Positions 53,247 to 61,589 of a DNA stretch of 64,000 nt are shown in pieces. The position numbers and the translations under genes were made by a program. The stretch's first letter is position 1, and each line of letters starts with the position of its first letter. The stretch is taken from contig NZ_CP034438.1 of the NCBI RefSeq assembly GCF_003952265.1, forward strand, positions 1,798,001-1,862,000, in the 5' to 3' direction. The notes under the pieces are model-generated. The model saw only the letters and a list, made by a program, of their open reading frames with translations, ran no database searches and was not told the origin of the DNA. The stretch is from Flaviflexus salsibiostraticola. GTDB lineage: Bacteria > Actinomycetota > Actinomycetes > Actinomycetales > Actinomycetaceae.

Positions 53247-55418
53247 TCAGTCGGCCCTGCTGGCGGCCTTCTCCGCGAGGTCCCTCTTGTAGAGGATCTT
53301 CTCGTCGATCGGGGCCTCGTTCGAGGCGCGGTGCCGGCGGTAGTACTCCGCCGCCTGGGCCTGCCGCTCGGCCTCGAGTCCGGACGAGATCGGGGCACGC
53401 CAGTGCTCCTGCGTGTATCCGAATGCGGCGACAAGGTCGAGCGCGTGCGGGCGGATCTTCGTCAGCAGCCGGTTGATGTAGTCCCGCAGAGTGCGCGCCC
53501 TGCCGAGCGACAGGTGCCCGTTGATGACGTACCAGGAGAGGTTCTCCTCGATCGTGGTCAGCGCGAACAGGTCGCGCAGTCGAACGAGGACGGCCTTCGT
53601 CGCATCGTCCCCAATCTTCTCCAGGCCTTGGTTGAACGCGGTGAGGAGGATGAGGTCGACGTGGGCCTTCGCGGCCTCGATGAGCTCGAGCTGGTGGGAG
53701 TTGACGAGCGCGGCAGCATCCTCCTTCGGCATGTTCGGGGCCTGGCGGAGGTTGAGGCTGAGCTCCTCGACCATGGATTCGGCCCGGGTCGACAGGAGCT
53801 CAAGCTGCAGCTCCGGGTCGCGCAGCGAGGCCGCTGTACGGCGGACGGAACCGAGGTCCGCAGCCGACTGAAGCAGGCGACGCCACGGGGTGTGGCGGGT
53901 CGAGAACGCCTCGGCGCGGGAGGCGATGAACTTCGTGACGTCGCCCGCGTCCATCCCCTTGAGCGACTTCGCGTACTCGCCGAGGAGGCGCTTGCCGACC
54001 AGCTGGAGGAGCACGTGGTTGTCACCCTCAAAGGTTGCGTACACGTCGAGGTCGTCGTGAAGGCCGACGAGGCGGTTCTCTGCCATGTACCCGGCCCCGC
54101 CGCAGGCCTCGCGGGCCGTCTGGATGGTCTCGAGGGCCAGCCATGTGGAGTTGGGCTTGAGCGCCGCCGCCATCGTCTCGAGGTCCTCGCGGTTCTCGTC
54201 GGTGTCGCCCTCGCCGCTGAACACCTCGTGGTAGGCGTGCAGCAGATCCTCCTGCGCGAAGGCGGCCGCGTAGGTCCTCGCGAGGAGCGGGAACAGACGG
54301 TGCTGGTGGAGCTGGTAGTCGAGCAGGACAACCTCGTTGACGCCCGTGAAGTCCGCGAACTGTCGGCGCTGGCTGCCGTAGGTGATGGCGATGCCGAGGG
54401 CGAGCTCGGCGGCGCTGATCGCGGCCCCCGACAGCGAGACGCGGCCCTGGACGAGGGTGGTCAGCATCGTGAAGAAGCGCCGGCCCGGGGAGGGGATGGG
54501 GGAGGAGTAGGTGCCGTCGGCCGCGACGTCCCCGTAGCGGTTGAGGAGATTCGTGCGCGGCACACGGACGTGGTCGAATGCGATCCGGCCGTTGTCGATG
54601 CCATTGAGGCCGCCCTTCTCCCCGTCGTCCTCGATGGTGATGCCGGGGAGGACCTTCCCGTCCTCCCGGATGGGCACGAAGAAGCAGTGGACGCCGTGGT
54701 TGACGCCGCGGGTGATGAGCTGGGCAAAGACGACGGCCGCGTGGCCGTGGAGGGCGGCGTTGCCGAGATACTCCTTCGTCGCGGCGCGGAAGGGCGTCGT
54801 GATGACGAACTCCTCCGCCTCCTCGTCGTAGACGGCCGTCGTGCCGACGGCCGACACGTCTGAGCCGTGCCCGATCTCCGTCATGGCGTAGATGCCGGGG
54901 ATCTCGAGGCTCATCGTCTTCGCCAGCCAGCGGGAGTGGTGCTCCTCGGTGCCGAGATGAAGAATGGCCGAGGCGAACAGTCCGAACTGGACGCCTGCCT
55001 TGATCTGGAGGGACGGATCGCTGGCGACGAGCTCCTCGAAGGCTGCGAGATTGCCGCCCGGGTCGTTCATCCCGCCGAGGGACCCGGGCAGCATCTGCGC
55101 AGACCAGTTCCGCTTGGCGAGCTCCTTGAGCCTGGCGAGTGTGAGCTCCCTGTGCTCCTCGCGCGGCATATCGATCGGCCGGGCGAATGCCGGGTCGGCC
55201 GAGATCTCCCTGCCCCAGGCCCGCATGTGGGCCCAGCGACCGTCGAGGATCTGGGTGAGTCCGGGGACGTCGATGTGGTGGATGTCGTCGACGTGGAGGT
55301 GGGATTCGGCGGGGGATGCGTTGACGTGGTCGGCGGCGATCGGTCCGGCCGAGTTGGCCGCGAGGTCTGCGCCGTCAGAGGTCTCCCCGGAGGGTACCGG
55401 GGGAATCGTTGTCGTCAT
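53247..55418 (-). CDS. Acyl-CoA oxidase/dehydrogenase family protein
   Basis: FAD enzyme that introduces the trans-2 double bond into acyl-CoA, the first beta-oxidation step. The 723-residue protein is long like peroxisomal-type acyl-CoA oxidases: GIYAMTEIGHGSDVSAV marks the substrate/FAD region, IAITYGSQRRQF and ACGGAGYM the dehydrogenase core. A large C-terminal helical extension is present. It overlaps the TetR gene by 44 bases, so both share one transcript from the 56-kb operator region. Oxidase versus dehydrogenase cannot be settled by eye. Confidence 0.88.
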   Translation of the reverse strand: MTTTIPPVPSGETSDGADLAANSAGPIAADHVNASPAESHLHVDDIHHIDVPGLTQILDGRWAHMRAWGREISADPAFARPIDMPREEHRELTLARLKELAKRNWSAQMLPGSLGGMNDPGGNLAAFEELVASDPSLQIKAGVQFGLFASAILHLGTEEHHSRWLAKTMSLEIPGIYAMTEIGHGSDVSAVGTTAVYDEEAEEFVITTPFRAATKEYLGNAALHGHAAVVFAQLITRGVNHGVHCFFVPIREDGKVLPGITIEDDGEKGGLNGIDNGRIAFDHVRVPRTNLLNRYGDVAADGTYSSPIPSPGRRFFTMLTTLVQGRVSLSGAAISAAELALGIAITYGSQRRQFADFTGVNEVVLLDYQLHQHRLFPLLARTYAAAFAQEDLLHAYHEVFSGEGDTDENREDLETMAAALKPNSTWLALETIQTAREACGGAGYMAENRLVGLHDDLDVYATFEGDNHVLLQLVGKRLLGEYAKSLKGMDAGDVTKFIASRAEAFSTRHTPWRRLLQSAADLGSVRRTAASLRDPELQLELLSTRAESMVEELSLNLRQAPNMPKEDAAALVNSHQLELIEAAKAHVDLILLTAFNQGLEKIGDDATKAVLVRLRDLFALTTIEENLSWYVINGHLSLGRARTLRDYINRLLTKIRPHALDLVAAFGYTQEHWRAPISSGLEAERQAQAAEYYRRHRASNEAPIDEKILYKRDLAEKAASRAD

Positions 55419-55992
55419 GGGGGACTCCCGAAAGGATCGAAGTGAGGATGAAGTCGGTGATCTGTTCTCTGCTCATGGTTCTGTCTGAATCCATCCACGA
55501 CCGGAAGGCGGCGTTGACGAATCCGATGACTCCGGCAGACCAGGCATCGAGCCGGTCGGCGGGGAGCCTGCCCGCCATCGACTCAGCGACGAGTCGGGCG
55601 CAGTCATCGAGGAACTGCGACAGTCCCTCGGAGGGCTGGGTGACGAAGTGGTAGACGTTGACTGAACTGGCTGCCGCGTCGACATACATCCGCACCATCG
55701 TGCAGATCGACTCCTCGGGCGTCGACCCGGCCCGAACCCCCGCCTCCAGCCTGTCCCGCATGCGGGACAGGATCGACTCGCCCAATGCCTGCTTGAGCTC
55801 GTCCTTGTCCTGGAAATACCGGTAGACGATCGACTTCGACGTGCCGCTGGCGGCGGCGATCGCCGCCATCGTCACATCGGGACCATCCGTGTGGATGAGC
55901 CGGCGGGCAACATGGATGAGCTCGGCTCGCCGCTGTTCGCGGTGATCAGCCCAGCGCGTAGTCCGCCTGTCAGTCGAAGTGGTGGGGTTCAC
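55375..55992 (-). CDS. TetR-family transcriptional regulator
   Basis: A 205-residue repressor probably controlling the flanking fatty-acid genes. The HTH is typical: RRAELIHVARRLIHTDGPDVTMAAIAAASGTSKSIVYRYFQDKDEL. The C-terminal ligand domain is not diagnostic. I choose GTG 55992, since an earlier in-frame start at 56037 would cover a perfect palindrome (56003-56013) best read as the operator. The 61-base gap to the divergent thiolase start fits a shared divergent promoter. Acyl-CoA is a plausible inducer, inferred from gene context. Confidence 0.88.
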   Translation of the reverse strand: MNPTTSTDRRTTRWADHREQRRAELIHVARRLIHTDGPDVTMAAIAAASGTSKSIVYRYFQDKDELKQALGESILSRMRDRLEAGVRAGSTPEESICTMVRMYVDAAASSVNVYHFVTQPSEGLSQFLDDCARLVAESMAGRLPADRLDAWSAGVIGFVNAAFRSWMDSDRTMSREQITDFILTSILSGVPHDDNDSPGTLRGDL

Positions 55993-56002
55993 AAAACCGA
56001 CG

Positions 56003-56013
56003 GTATCAGATAC
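56003..56013. promoter_or_regulatory. Candidate TetR operator
   Basis: Perfect 11-base palindrome GTATCAGATAC in the 61-base divergent gap between the TetR gene and the thiolase gene. TetR proteins usually bind such sites and block both promoters. Not proven here. Confidence 0.55.
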
Positions 56014-56053
56014 TCTCGGTTCTGCATACCTTGTCATCTTGATCGGAGAACTC

Positions 56054-57331
56054 GTGAATCATCCTCGCAGAGCGGCCATCCTGGGCGGCAACAGAATCCC
56101 CTTCGCGCGCGCAGGCAAAGCCTATCGGAACGTCAGCAACCAGGACATGCTGACCGCCGCCCTGGACGGGCTGGTCGCCCGATTCTCCCTCCAGGGGGAG
56201 CTGCTCGGCGATGTCGCCGCCGGCGCAGTGCTCAAGCATGCCAAGGATTTCAACCTCACCCGTGAGGCCGTCCTCGGATCCGCTCTCGACTCGCGCACGC
56301 CCGCCATCGACCTGCAGCGCGCCTGCGCGACGGGCCTCGACGGCGTTGCGCTCGTCGCCAACAAGATCGCCCTCGGCCAGATCGAGGTCGGCATCGGCGG
56401 CGGAGTCGACTCGACGTCAGACGCACCGATCGAGGTGAGCGGCGATCTGCGCGCCATCCTCCACAGGGCGAACTCGGCGCGCACGACGAAGGACAGGCTC
56501 AAGGCGCTCGCGGCGATCCGCCCCAGCCATCTCAAGCCCTCTGCGCCCTCGGCGGCCGAGGTGCGCACGGGCCTCAACATGGGCCAGCACCAGGCCCTGT
56601 CGACGGAGCGCTGGAACGTCACCCGCGAGGAGCAGGACGAGATCGCCTTCGAGTCCCACAGGCGGCTCGCCGCGGCCTACGAGAAGGGGTTCTTCGATGA
56701 CCTCATGACCGGCTACCAGGGCCTCGCGCGTGACGAGAACCTCCGCGAGTCGACCATGGAGAAGCTCGCCTCCCTCAAGCCCGCCTTCGGCGGCCCCGAG
56801 GGGACGATGACGGCCGGCAACTCGACACCGCTGTCCGATGGCGCCTCGACCGTCCTCATCGCTTCCGAGGAGTGGGCGGAGAGGCACGGCCACCAGCCCC
56901 TCGCCTACATCCGCGATGTCCACACCCGCTCGGTCGACTTCACGTCCGGAGCCGACCTGCTGTCGGCGCCCGCCTACGCCGCGCCGGAGATGCTGGCCCG
57001 CAACGGCCTCACACTCGAGGATATGGACTTCGTCGAGATCCACGAGGCCTTCGCCGCCACCGTTGTCATGATCCTCAAGGCCTGGGAGGACGAGGAGTTC
57101 GGCAGGAATGAGCTCGGGCTCGAGGGCGCCTTCGGCACCGTCCCGCGGGACCGCCTCAACGTCTACGGATCGTCGCTCGCCGCGGGGCACCCCTTCGCCG
57201 CGACGGGCGGACGCATTGTCGCCACCCTCGCGAAGACCCTGTACGAGGCCGGCCCCGGCAAGCTCGGCCTCATCTCGATCTGCGCCGCCGGCGGTCAGGG
57301 CACCGTCGCCCTCCTCGAATCGGCTCGATGA
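56054..57331 (+). CDS. Acetyl-CoA C-acyltransferase (thiolase)
   Basis: Catalyses thiolytic cleavage of 3-oxoacyl-CoA, or the reverse condensation. The 425-residue FadA/FadI-like protein starts at GTG 56054 with GGAG upstream. The nucleophilic Cys lies in LQRACATGLDGVAL, and the catalytic His in EIHEAFAATVV and Cys in ICAAGGQGTVAL; the GHPFAATGGR loop is typical. Length suits the thiolase superfamily. It is followed 10 bases later by the FabG-like gene, and is divergent from the TetR gene. Confidence 0.92.
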   Translation: MNHPRRAAILGGNRIPFARAGKAYRNVSNQDMLTAALDGLVARFSLQGELLGDVAAGAVLKHAKDFNLTREAVLGSALDSRTPAIDLQRACATGLDGVALVANKIALGQIEVGIGGGVDSTSDAPIEVSGDLRAILHRANSARTTKDRLKALAAIRPSHLKPSAPSAAEVRTGLNMGQHQALSTERWNVTREEQDEIAFESHRRLAAAYEKGFFDDLMTGYQGLARDENLRESTMEKLASLKPAFGGPEGTMTAGNSTPLSDGASTVLIASEEWAERHGHQPLAYIRDVHTRSVDFTSGADLLSAPAYAAPEMLARNGLTLEDMDFVEIHEAFAATVVMILKAWEDEEFGRNELGLEGAFGTVPRDRLNVYGSSLAAGHPFAATGGRIVATLAKTLYEAGPGKLGLISICAAGGQGTVALLESAR

Positions 57332-57340
57332 AAGGCAATC

Positions 57341-58678
57341 ATGAAGCTCGACTACACGACATTCGTCCGATCCGCCCCCGGCCGGTTCATCGCCGGTAAG
57401 ACCGGCCTGCCCCAGCCGACCGATCTGCCGCGGTACGAGGACAGGGCAGAGCCGATCCTCGGCCCCGTCCTCGTCCTCGGCACGTCCGATGAGACGGAGA
57501 GGATCGCCGAGCAGCTCCTCGCGTGGGATGGGGACGTGCGCAGGCACGGCGACGATCTCGACAGGATCGGCACGATCGTCGTCGTGCTCGACGAGATCGC
57601 GACCCCGACAGATACCTCAAGCATCCTCCGCGGCCTGCCCGCCGCGTACAAGAAGATGAGGGTGGGCGGCCGGATCGTCACCATCTCCCGCACGGCCGAC
57701 AGCCCGGAGCCGGCGGTCAACGCGGCCCGGGCCGGCGTTGAGGGCTTCGTCCGCACCCTCGCGAAGGAGGCCCGGAAAGGGACGACAGCGAACGGCATTG
57801 TCGTCGATGACGGCGTCGCTCTCACCGAGTCCTCGGTGATCGGTGCGCTGCGCTTCCTCCTCGCCGCGAAGTCAGCCTTCGTCTCCGGCCAGACGCTGCG
57901 CGTCTCGGCCCCGGGAGGCGGCCTTCCTGCCCGGTGGGAGGCCCCTCTCGAGGGCAGGACGGCCCTCGTGACCGGTGCCGCGCGCGGGATCGGCGCATCG
58001 ATCGCGCGCACACTCGTTCGCGACGGCGCGAAGGTCATCATCCTCGATGTGCCGGCCGCCGGCAGTGCGCTCGCGGACCTGGCGAACGAGATCGGTGCAA
58101 TCCCGATCCAGATGGACATCACGGCCGCCGATGCCGGTCGTCGCATCGTCGACGAGCTGACGAAGAGGGACCTCGTCCTTCACGTCCTCGTCCACAACGC
58201 CGGCATCACCCGCGACAAGTACTACGTCAATATGGATGAGGAGCGCTGGAACTCCGTCATCGACGTCAACATCGCGGCACAGCTCCGCATCAACGACACC
58301 CTGCTCGATTCGGACCGAGTGGGCGAGGAGTTCAGACTCGTGTCGCTCGCCTCGACCTCGGGGATTGCGGGCAACGCGGGTCAGGCGAACTATGCCTACT
58401 CGAAGTCCGCCGTCATGGGCATGGTCGCCGCCCTCGCCCCGATCCTCGCGGAGCGCGGCGGCACCGCCAATGCTGTCGCCCCCGGCTTCATCGAGACGGA
58501 CATGACGCACAGGATCCCGCCCGTGCAGCGGGAGATCTTCCGTCGGTCCAACTCGCTCAAGCAGGGCGGTCTGCCGGTCGACGTCGCCGAGACCGTCTCG
58601 TTCCTGTCCAGCCTTCCCGCCGGTGGCTGCCTCGGCCAGACGCTGCGCGTGTGCGGTCAGAATCTCGTGGGACGGTGA
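57341..58678 (+). CDS. Long-form 3-oxoacyl-(ACP/CoA) reductase (FabG4-like)
   Basis: NAD(P)-dependent reductase of the 'high-molecular-weight FabG' type (Mtb FabG4, Rv0242c). The 445-residue protein has an N-terminal flavodoxin-like domain (about 1-200) and a C-terminal SDR domain with TGAARGIGASIA, NAGIT, the catalytic Ser in SLASTSGIAG, Tyr-Lys in YAYSKSAVMG and PGFIETDM. The Rv0242c neighbourhood also has a thiolase, a MaoC hydratase and acyl-CoA dehydrogenase. The product is likely 3-hydroxyacyl-CoA. Its stop overlaps the next gene's possible GTG start. Confidence 0.93.
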   Translation: MKLDYTTFVRSAPGRFIAGKTGLPQPTDLPRYEDRAEPILGPVLVLGTSDETERIAEQLLAWDGDVRRHGDDLDRIGTIVVVLDEIATPTDTSSILRGLPAAYKKMRVGGRIVTISRTADSPEPAVNAARAGVEGFVRTLAKEARKGTTANGIVVDDGVALTESSVIGALRFLLAAKSAFVSGQTLRVSAPGGGLPARWEAPLEGRTALVTGAARGIGASIARTLVRDGAKVIILDVPAAGSALADLANEIGAIPIQMDITAADAGRRIVDELTKRDLVLHVLVHNAGITRDKYYVNMDEERWNSVIDVNIAAQLRINDTLLDSDRVGEEFRLVSLASTSGIAGNAGQANYAYSKSAVMGMVAALAPILAERGGTANAVAPGFIETDMTHRIPPVQREIFRRSNSLKQGGLPVDVAETVSFLSSLPAGGCLGQTLRVCGQNLVGR

Positions 58679-58680
58679 CC

Positions 58681-59547
58681 ATGATCAACCACGATGAGCT
58701 GCCGTCCTTCGGCAGGACCTTCGGAGCGGCCGCACTTCAAGCGGCGAGAATGAAGGTGCGCCCGAGCAGGTCAGGAGAGCTTCCCGGTACCGAGGCCCGT
58801 GCGGTCGTGGCCGCGGATGCGGCGACGCATGCCGACTTCGTCCACCTTGTGGGCGACACGGTGACGGACCACCTCCACCCGGGCTACGTCCACGTCCTCG
58901 GATTCCCGCTCACCATGTCGCTTCTCGTGCAGAAGGACTTCCCGCTGCCGCTGCTCGGCATGATCCATTTGACGAACCACGTCACCCAGACCCGCGGCAT
59001 CGAGCTCGGCGAGGAGATGGAGATGATCGCCTCGATCGGGAACCCGAAGCCGCACTATGCGGGCACCGTCCTCGAGTCCGTCATCCGCGTCCTCGTCGGC
59101 GGCGAGGAGGTGCTGGTCGACACGGCCGGCTACCTCGTCCGCGGGTCGGACCTCGGCGGACCGCGCCCCGAGCGGCCTGAGCGCGAGGAGTTCGTTCCCG
59201 GGCCCGCCACGGCCCAGTGGCGTCTCGGTGCGGACGCCGGCCGGCGCTACGCGAAGGTTTCGGGCGACGCGAATCCGATTCACCTGACGAAGCTCACCGC
59301 CAAGCCCTTCGGCTTCCCCCGGCCCATCGTCCACGGGATGTATTCCGCCTCGCGGGCCTACTCCGCGACCGGTATCGGCAATGACGGTCCGCGCGAGTGG
59401 TTCGTTGAGTTCGAGGCCCCGGTGTCGCTGCCCGGCACCGTCCAGTTCGCCGCGGAGCGGTCGAACGGGCGGATCGAGTACGCGGGGTGGCGGGCGGCTC
59501 GAGGTGAGAAGCCCGCGCGGCGCCACTTCACCGGTTATGTCGAGTGA
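58681..59547 (+). CDS. MaoC-like enoyl-CoA hydratase/dehydratase
   Basis: Hot-dog fold enzyme that hydrates enoyl-CoA or dehydrates 3-hydroxyacyl-CoA/ACP. The 288-residue protein has two hot-dog halves; the second contains the hydratase-2 signature with Asp and His in SGDANPIHLTKLTAKPFGFPRPIVHGMYS. It matches HtdX/HtdZ-like mycobacterial proteins near FabG4. ATG 58681 is used, with GGGA about 8 bases upstream; GTG 58675 (overlapping the FabG stop) is an alternative. It completes the oxidation, hydration, oxidation, thiolysis set in this module. Confidence 0.9.
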   Translation: MINHDELPSFGRTFGAAALQAARMKVRPSRSGELPGTEARAVVAADAATHADFVHLVGDTVTDHLHPGYVHVLGFPLTMSLLVQKDFPLPLLGMIHLTNHVTQTRGIELGEEMEMIASIGNPKPHYAGTVLESVIRVLVGGEEVLVDTAGYLVRGSDLGGPRPERPEREEFVPGPATAQWRLGADAGRRYAKVSGDANPIHLTKLTAKPFGFPRPIVHGMYSASRAYSATGIGNDGPREWFVEFEAPVSLPGTVQFAAERSNGRIEYAGWRAARGEKPARRHFTGYVE

Positions 59548-59594
59548 CAAGGATTCGGGAGGGATTCCGGCAATTATCAGTCAACTCTGATTAG

Positions 59595-60113
59595 ATGAAC
59601 GGTATGTGGAAGAGGTGGGCTGCGGCAGCGCTGGTGCTGTCGGTCGCGGGCTGTGCGACTACAGACGACCCGTATATTCCCCCCTCCGCCACCGCCGAAA
59701 TCGACACCTCGCCCGGTCCTGCGAACACAGAGATCTTCTCGGTGATCGAGCGGGCCGAGTCCGTGGTCGACGGGAGCGCGGTCGGCGTCGAGGCTCGGCT
59801 CGACGCCTATACGGTCAAGGTCCTCACCGATGGGCGCCTCGCCGAGGTCACGGTCGTCGGCACGGGGATCATCATCAACAGGCTCGGGGATGCCGACGAT
59901 GATGTGGAGGCGTTCGTTGAATCGACCGTTGTCACCCTCGCGGATGCGATCGACGCGGCGGCGAACGCCTACCCCGGGAGGGTCATCTCGGCCCAGGTCG
60001 ACCTCGACGGGGGCCCGAGTTTCGTCGTGACGATCGAGGCCGACGGAGATACGGTGCCGGTCACCGTGGACGGCTCGAGCGCCGAGGTGAGCATCCCGTC
60101 CGAATCGTCGTGA
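59595..60113 (+). CDS. Hypothetical lipoprotein with PepSY-like domain
   Basis: A 172-residue secreted lipoprotein. Signal peptide MNGMWKRWAAAALVLSVAGC with the lipobox Cys at 20, then a short Thr/Pro linker and a region about 45-172 with EAFVESTVVTLADAIDAAANAYPGRVISAQVDLDGGPSF, a pattern like PepSY modules (DAI..A...YPG.V), repeated loosely. PepSY domains occur in protease inhibitors and iron reductases; role here unknown. It lies 47 bases after the hydratase gene and just before the IS481 copy 2. Functional assignment is weak. Confidence 0.75.
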   Translation: MNGMWKRWAAAALVLSVAGCATTDDPYIPPSATAEIDTSPGPANTEIFSVIERAESVVDGSAVGVEARLDAYTVKVLTDGRLAEVTVVGTGIIINRLGDADDDVEAFVESTVVTLADAIDAAANAYPGRVISAQVDLDGGPSFVVTIEADGDTVPVTVDGSSAEVSIPSESS

Positions 60114-60254
60114 TTATCCTAATATTTGGGACAGATTCAAGACACTAGTTGTAGTTCCTCGGGAGGTTGTGAACGCTCGAGTTAGATGAAGACCTCCGGC
60201 AGGATGTGGGCTTATAGGACATAACGTGTTGCTGGTGGGGTTGGAGGTTCGGGG

Positions 60255-61367
60255 TCAGTAGTCCTGTTGGAAGGGGCTGCTGTGGTGGAGGTCGGTCCAG
60301 TTGACGGCAGTGCCCCACCGGTTGATCTCGTGTTGGGCATGGGCTCGGTGATCTGCGGCGGTGAACAGCGCAGTGATCTGCTGATCGGTTGGCGTGGCGG
60401 TAAGGATCTGCGCTGGCGTCAAGGGATATTCGGTGCGTGCGTACAGCCACCAGCACACGGACTTGATCTGGTGGGTCAGTCCCATTCCGCGGTGGTGGCG
60501 CAGCAGGTCACGGATACGACTGTTGAGCCCTTCGATCCGATTCGTCGTCGCGGGCACATCCAGGCCCGCGAGGTCCTCGCGCAGGTAGGTGAACAGGGTG
60601 CCACGCCGGGCGAGAGTGTTCAGCGAGTTCTTCGCTCGCACGAGCCGGTCATGGGTGTTGACATAGCTGCCGTCGGGCAGACGCGTCTTCTGCGCGAGGA
60701 AGCCCTTCCACCGGGCGTTCCACGCCGTGAGCTCGACCAGCCAGGCCAGGGATTCCTCGCGGGTGCGGATCGCCAACAGGCCCCTGGCGAGCTCATAGAG
60801 CTCCACTCCGGCCTGGGTACGCGGCCGGCTGGTGGTGTAGCGCTTGACCACGCTGAACGCGTGGAACGTGCAGCGCTGAACGTGGGTGGTGGGCCACTGC
60901 TGGGCAAGGGCCGAGACAATGCCGCTGCCCCCGTCGCACACGACCACATCAGGGGCGGCAATCCGGGAGAACAGTGCCGCCCACGCGTCCGTGCGCTCGG
61001 TGCGGGCCACGTACCAGCCCACTACGTGCGTGGGCGTGCACGCGATCAGGATCGCGGCCCGCCGGTGCAGATAGATCGCGTCCACGAACACGACCGGGTG
61101 AACCTCGTCCACCAGTGGCGATAACGGCCACAGGCTCCAGAACGGGGCGAATCGTCGTCGGGCCTGCCGTCCACCTCCGGGCAGGTCGAGGTAGGTGCCC
61201 GTGCCGGTGACAAACCTCAAGAACGCAGCGAAATCACGGGCCCGCGTGTCGAGTCGTCTTGTGCCTGTGGCCGAGCAGGCCTTGCATCGGAAACGTTGTC
61301 GGCCTGAGGCGGTTTTGCCGTGACGGATCATGACCCGGCCGCACAAGCCGCATGAAGGATTGCCCAT
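60255..61367 (-). CDS. IS1249-family transposase (IS256 group)
   Basis: A 370-residue DDE transposase. The N-terminal zinc ribbon (CGLCG near the start, FRCKAC at about 26-31) is followed by the catalytic core: VFVDAIYL (D), VVCDGGSGIV (D), CTFHAFSVVKRYT with the C/H motif, and TNRIEGLNSRIRDLLRHH (E). The IS256-type signature 'TN.IEg.Ns.iR..lR.HrG' is complete. Length is slightly shorter than typical. No frameshift is seen, so it may be active. Confidence 0.93.
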   Translation of the reverse strand: MGNPSCGLCGRVMIRHGKTASGRQRFRCKACSATGTRRLDTRARDFAAFLRFVTGTGTYLDLPGGGRQARRRFAPFWSLWPLSPLVDEVHPVVFVDAIYLHRRAAILIACTPTHVVGWYVARTERTDAWAALFSRIAAPDVVVCDGGSGIVSALAQQWPTTHVQRCTFHAFSVVKRYTTSRPRTQAGVELYELARGLLAIRTREESLAWLVELTAWNARWKGFLAQKTRLPDGSYVNTHDRLVRAKNSLNTLARRGTLFTYLREDLAGLDVPATTNRIEGLNSRIRDLLRHHRGMGLTHQIKSVCWWLYARTEYPLTPAQILTATPTDQQITALFTAADHRAHAQHEINRWGTAVNWTDLHHSSPFQQDY

Positions 61368-61376
61368 CCCTCAATT

Positions 61377-61537
61377 CAAACCGACTCCGACACCGACCTT
61401 TCCGCATCACACCAGGCAAAAATGGGTCTTCCAGCAACACGAAATGTCCAACCAAGAACTCAGGCCAAACCGACTCCGAGCACCGAAAACCGCGCCACCA
61501 CAACGAAAAACCCGGATCCCAGCAACACGAAATGTCC
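61377..61537 (+). repeat. Duplicated end segment within the nested IS
   Basis: Two similar blocks, about 88-89 bases apart. CAAACCGACTCCGA occurs at 61377-61390 and 61466-61479, and the 19-base CCAGCAACACGAAATGTCC at 61431-61449 and 61519-61537; the latter overlaps the terminal inverted repeat. The right end of the element therefore looks like a partly tandem duplication, giving a second internal end-like site. Confidence 0.75.
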
Positions 61538-61589
61538 TATAAGCCAGGATGTGGGTTACCACACTCGCATCCAGTAACCGGAGGTCTTC

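Larger units (their letters stand above)
60209..61545 (-). mobile_element. IS1249/IS256-type element nested in the IS481 copy 2 (1337 bp)
   Basis: Inverted ends: the left end GGCTTATAGGACAT at 60209-60222 and its complement at 61532-61545. The similarity runs about 27 bases (to GTTGCTGG) with two mismatches. The flanking 8-base duplication AGGATGTG is at 60201-60208 and 61546-61553, typical of IS256 relatives. It carries one transposase gene and a 170-base non-coding right part that holds a duplicated end segment. The insertion lies in the leader of the IS481 transposase. Confidence 0.93.

Noticed and set aside
52971..54863. Long plus-strand frame of 630 residues
   Set aside because: Antisense to the acyl-CoA oxidase-like gene, whose motifs are clear; low-complexity Arg/Glu/Val composition typical of antisense frames.
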